64,000 nucleotides of DNA from Planctomycetaceae bacterium (lineage in GTDB: Bacteria > Planctomycetota > Phycisphaerae > Phycisphaerales > SM1A02). Shown here piece after piece: positions 61,749 through 64,000 of this stretch. Each line of letters begins with the position of its first letter. The stretch's first letter is position 1. The stretch covers positions 1 through 64,000 of the forward strand of contig JAIXYQ010000013.1 of NCBI GenBank assembly GCA_027490145.1, in the 5' to 3' direction. A model generated the notes under the pieces. It was not told where the DNA came from, did no database searches, and saw only the letters and a list, made by a program, of their open reading frames with translations. Both the position numbers and the translations under genes were made by a program.

Positions 61749-63493
61749 TCAAGCGCTCCAAGCCATCGCGTCGCCGTGGTGCCGCCCTCGTGATGGCACT
61801 CTTCGCGCTCGGTGTCGCCGCCACCGCCGGCACGGCCTTCGTGAAGACGCGATCCGGCTCCGTCGAGATCGGCTCGAACATGGCGCAGGCCGCGCAGAGC
61901 CGGCTGGCCGCCGCTGAAGGCCTGGCGCTCTCGCGTGAGATGCTCGCGCGCATCTTCCAGGAACCCGACGCGACGCTGGCTGCGCAGTGGCGGGCCTCGT
62001 TGAGCGATGGCGTGCTGCTGCAGAACTTCACGATGAGCAACGGGGCCGTGCTGAACGTGACCATCTCGGACGTTGCGACCGGTGCGGCGCCCGGCGCGGC
62101 GACCACGGAATTCGAGGCCGGCATCACCGTCACCATCGGTGGCACGAGCTACGGCATGACGGCGCAGCTCTCGCTGCAGAGCCTGGTGAAGGGTCAGTAC
62201 GCGATCTTCGCGAACAAACTCATGACGATGGAAGGCGACAACTTCGTCGGACGCTGGGAACGCGCACCGTCGAGCGAGCAGGAACTGCCCATCAACATCG
62301 GCACCCAGGCCGAGCGCGGGTGGTTCGGGCTCGAAGGCATCGAACTGGGTGAAGGCGCGTACTTCGAGGGTGCTCCCGTGGATGTGCCGGGCACGCAGGC
62401 GTCGATGGCCACGGCGATCGCCAGCCAGTCCGCCGCCGTGAAGCGGGCAGCCCGTGCCGGCGTGGCCCACCTGGAATACGGCACGAGCGACCTGCTCTTC
62501 AGGTTCCTGGGCGGCAATCCGCTGGTCGCCGCCAACTGGGAATCGCTGCCGTCGTCCTACGAATACGACATCGGTGCCTACCTGCACCATCCGTACGCGG
62601 CCCAAAGCGTGACCGTCTCCGGCGGCAGCGCCGACGAGGTCGATCTGGTGCGCATGCCCCAGGGCGAGAGCGCCCGACCCATCCAGCCGCCCGCCGAACC
62701 GTCCTTTGCGGGTGGAACCACGATCACGGGCAACAGGACGTACAGCGCCCAGACCGTGACGCTGAATCCCACCCGCGTCAGGTGCAACGAGTTCTTCACC
62801 ATCCCCATCGGTGGCGGTGACCTGAACATCGTCAACGGCAGCACGGTCACGCTGAACAGCGGCGTCTACCGGATCGATGACAAGCTGAAGCTCGAGAACA
62901 GCCGGCTCATCATCAATGGCAACGTCAGGATCGTGATGAAGGCACGCATGTGGTTCGACCTCGATGCACGCAGCTTTACCTGCACCAACAGCACGATCGA
63001 GCTGAAGGAGAACTCGCAGCTCCTGCTGTTCGTGGCCTACGACATGACCATGGCTGGCTCCTGGGTCGGGAAGGACTGGACGTGCACCAGCGATCCCAAT
63101 GCCGCCACGAAGCAGGGCGATCCCCACAAGAAGGCCTGGATGGGCCAGTGGGCCGCCAATGCGTGCAGCGACCACGCGCCGGCTGAGCCCCAGTACATGG
63201 AGCCTTGGCGCGTGCGCATCTATCCCGACCCGGCCTTCCTGAGTTCGATCTTCCTCTGGGACTTCAACAACAGCTCCGTGATCGGATCGATCTTCATGCC
63301 CACCAACCCGGTGTGGTTGCGCGGCACGACGGAGATCTACGGGCGCATCTGCGCCAACCACGTCATCATGCGGAACTCCGCGAGTTTCTTCTATGACCAC
63401 GCACTCGACGACATCACTGGGCTGACCGAGGGTGCCCCGCCGCCGCGTGGCGGGTCCCAGACGATTCCCACACGCATCCGAGTCGACTTCTGA
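61745..63493 (+). CDS. PilX/GspK-like large minor pilin protein
   Basis: A 582-residue protein with a basic N-terminus and hydrophobic segment, RRRGAALVMALFALGVAATAG, and the GSVEIGSNMAQAAQSRLAAAEGLALSREM helix of PilX or GspK proteins. A beta-rich C-terminal region follows, with TLNSGVYRIDDKLKLENSRL and GNVRIVMKARMWFDLDARSF, which resembles the beta-helical tail of large PilX-type proteins in planctomycetes. No FTLxE prepilin Glu is seen. It is probably the tip or initiating subunit. Confidence 0.8.
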   Translation: MIKRSKPSRRRGAALVMALFALGVAATAGTAFVKTRSGSVEIGSNMAQAAQSRLAAAEGLALSREMLARIFQEPDATLAAQWRASLSDGVLLQNFTMSNGAVLNVTISDVATGAAPGAATTEFEAGITVTIGGTSYGMTAQLSLQSLVKGQYAIFANKLMTMEGDNFVGRWERAPSSEQELPINIGTQAERGWFGLEGIELGEGAYFEGAPVDVPGTQASMATAIASQSAAVKRAARAGVAHLEYGTSDLLFRFLGGNPLVAANWESLPSSYEYDIGAYLHHPYAAQSVTVSGGSADEVDLVRMPQGESARPIQPPAEPSFAGGTTITGNRTYSAQTVTLNPTRVRCNEFFTIPIGGGDLNIVNGSTVTLNSGVYRIDDKLKLENSRLIINGNVRIVMKARMWFDLDARSFTCTNSTIELKENSQLLLFVAYDMTMAGSWVGKDWTCTSDPNAATKQGDPHKKAWMGQWAANACSDHAPAEPQYMEPWRVRIYPDPAFLSSIFLWDFNNSSVIGSIFMPTNPVWLRGTTEIYGRICANHVIMRNSASFFYDHALDDITGLTEGAPPPRGGSQTIPTRIRVDF

Positions 63494-63505
63494 GTGGAGC
63501 CAGCC

Positions 63506-63988
63506 ATGCGCGAACGAACCCGTCGAGCCTTCAGCCTGGTCGAACTCTCGATCGTGCTGGTGATCGTCAGCAGCCTTGCGGCGGTGGCGATCCCCGCCAT
63601 GCTCGACTCCACGCACGGTCGCCTGGTCGCGGCTCGGGAGCGACTAGTTGCGGACGTGATGGCTGCGCAGGCCTGGAGCCTGGCGAACCCGACCGAGCCT
63701 GCGATCCTGACGATCGGCACGCAGGGCTACACGCTGGTGCGGGGTGACCAGGACACGGTCGTGACCTTCGGGCCGGGCGGCTTCGAGGAAGCCATGAACG
63801 TACGGCTGGCCATCGCTGGAGTGGCGTCTGGCGCGCTGAACTTTAATCATTATGGTGCATTGGCCGTCTCGCCGGACGCCACGGCACCCATCGTCGAACT
63901 GTCCATTCCAGGGGCGTCGGACAGGTTGGAACTGGAAATCGCTCCGACCACTGGAGGCGTGACGGAGCGCTGGTACGCCGGCCCTTGA
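63506..63988 (+). CDS. Minor pseudopilin, GspH/FimT-like prepilin
   Basis: A 160-residue prepilin with TRRAFSLVELSIVLVIVSSLAAVA at the N-terminus. The globular domain has LVADVMAAQAWSLANPTEPAILTI and a C-terminal beta region, matching the GspH/FimT form. A GGAG lies 6 nt before the ATG at 63506; GTG at 63494 is an alternative. It is the last gene in view and ends 12 bp before the window edge. Confidence 0.85.
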   Translation: MRERTRRAFSLVELSIVLVIVSSLAAVAIPAMLDSTHGRLVAARERLVADVMAAQAWSLANPTEPAILTIGTQGYTLVRGDQDTVVTFGPGGFEEAMNVRLAIAGVASGALNFNHYGALAVSPDATAPIVELSIPGASDRLELEIAPTTGGVTERWYAGP

Positions 63989-64000
63989 ACACACCAATTC

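Overview
The window is a high-GC bacterial chromosome segment whose gene content points to a planctomycete of the Phycisphaerae/Phycisphaerales type. The pointers are three secreted proteins ending in paired dockerin-like repeats (Asp-rich loops followed by L-x-x-W-G), a protein with a PEP-CTERM-like tail (VPAPG, hydrophobic stretch, RRRR), an alternative complex III (ACIII) plus caa3 oxidase cluster, a TatC with a large periplasmic insertion, and weak use of Shine-Dalgarno sites. The lineage is an inference; no rRNA is present. No prophage, transposase, CRISPR array or rRNA was seen. The one RNA gene found is tRNA-Cys(GCA).

Layout. 1-388: gene-free, with short GAGGCATRCCG-type repeats. 389-12242: lipoprotein, murJ, an M16 peptidase pair, three secreted proteins (one made of 17 exact 23-residue repeats), tRNA-Cys, a proline-rich exported protein, cyclophilin and a MazG-like hydrolase. 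12252-24064: second cyclophilin, gatB-hpt-PH-domain protein, dnaJ, a NapH-like ferredoxin/TPR fusion, a PTS EIIA protein, metK-rsmB, subtilase and a bifunctional-nuclease-family protein. 24101-30062, all on the minus strand: HAD-truD, a PEP-CTERM protein, and tatD-tatC-tadA.

30218-44606 is a respiratory supercluster on the plus strand: actA-B-C-D-E-F (ACIII quinol:cytochrome c/oxidase oxidoreductase), a small membrane protein, a SCO copper chaperone, coxB (with fused cytochrome c), coxA (A2-type), coxC, coxD, then a second subunit III-like gene behind its own terminator and promoter. 44616-48071 adds a DUF3179-like protein, ctaB and ctaA, so heme A synthesis sits beside the oxidase. 48046-50784 is a divergent pair: a prenyltransferase-fold protein and a beta-propeller-like lipoprotein.

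51215-53939 is a compact three-gene signalling module, H-NOX gas sensor, histidine kinase and Ser/Thr kinase, with each start overlapping the previous stop. 54006-63988 is a type II secretion/type IV pilus-like locus: gspF, gspE, pilP-, pilO-, pilN-, pilM-like genes and the major pseudopilin on the minus strand, diverging from minor pseudopilins on the plus strand. No secretin gene is in view; the locus may continue beyond the right edge.

Regulatory picture. At least eleven transcription-unit heads have a TAnnnT hexamer 6-10 nt upstream of the start codon, a spacing expected for leaderless mRNAs. Two divergent pairs share overlapping hexamers on opposite strands. The ACIII operon instead has a long leader in which a hairpin covers the AGAGG ribosome-binding site of actA.
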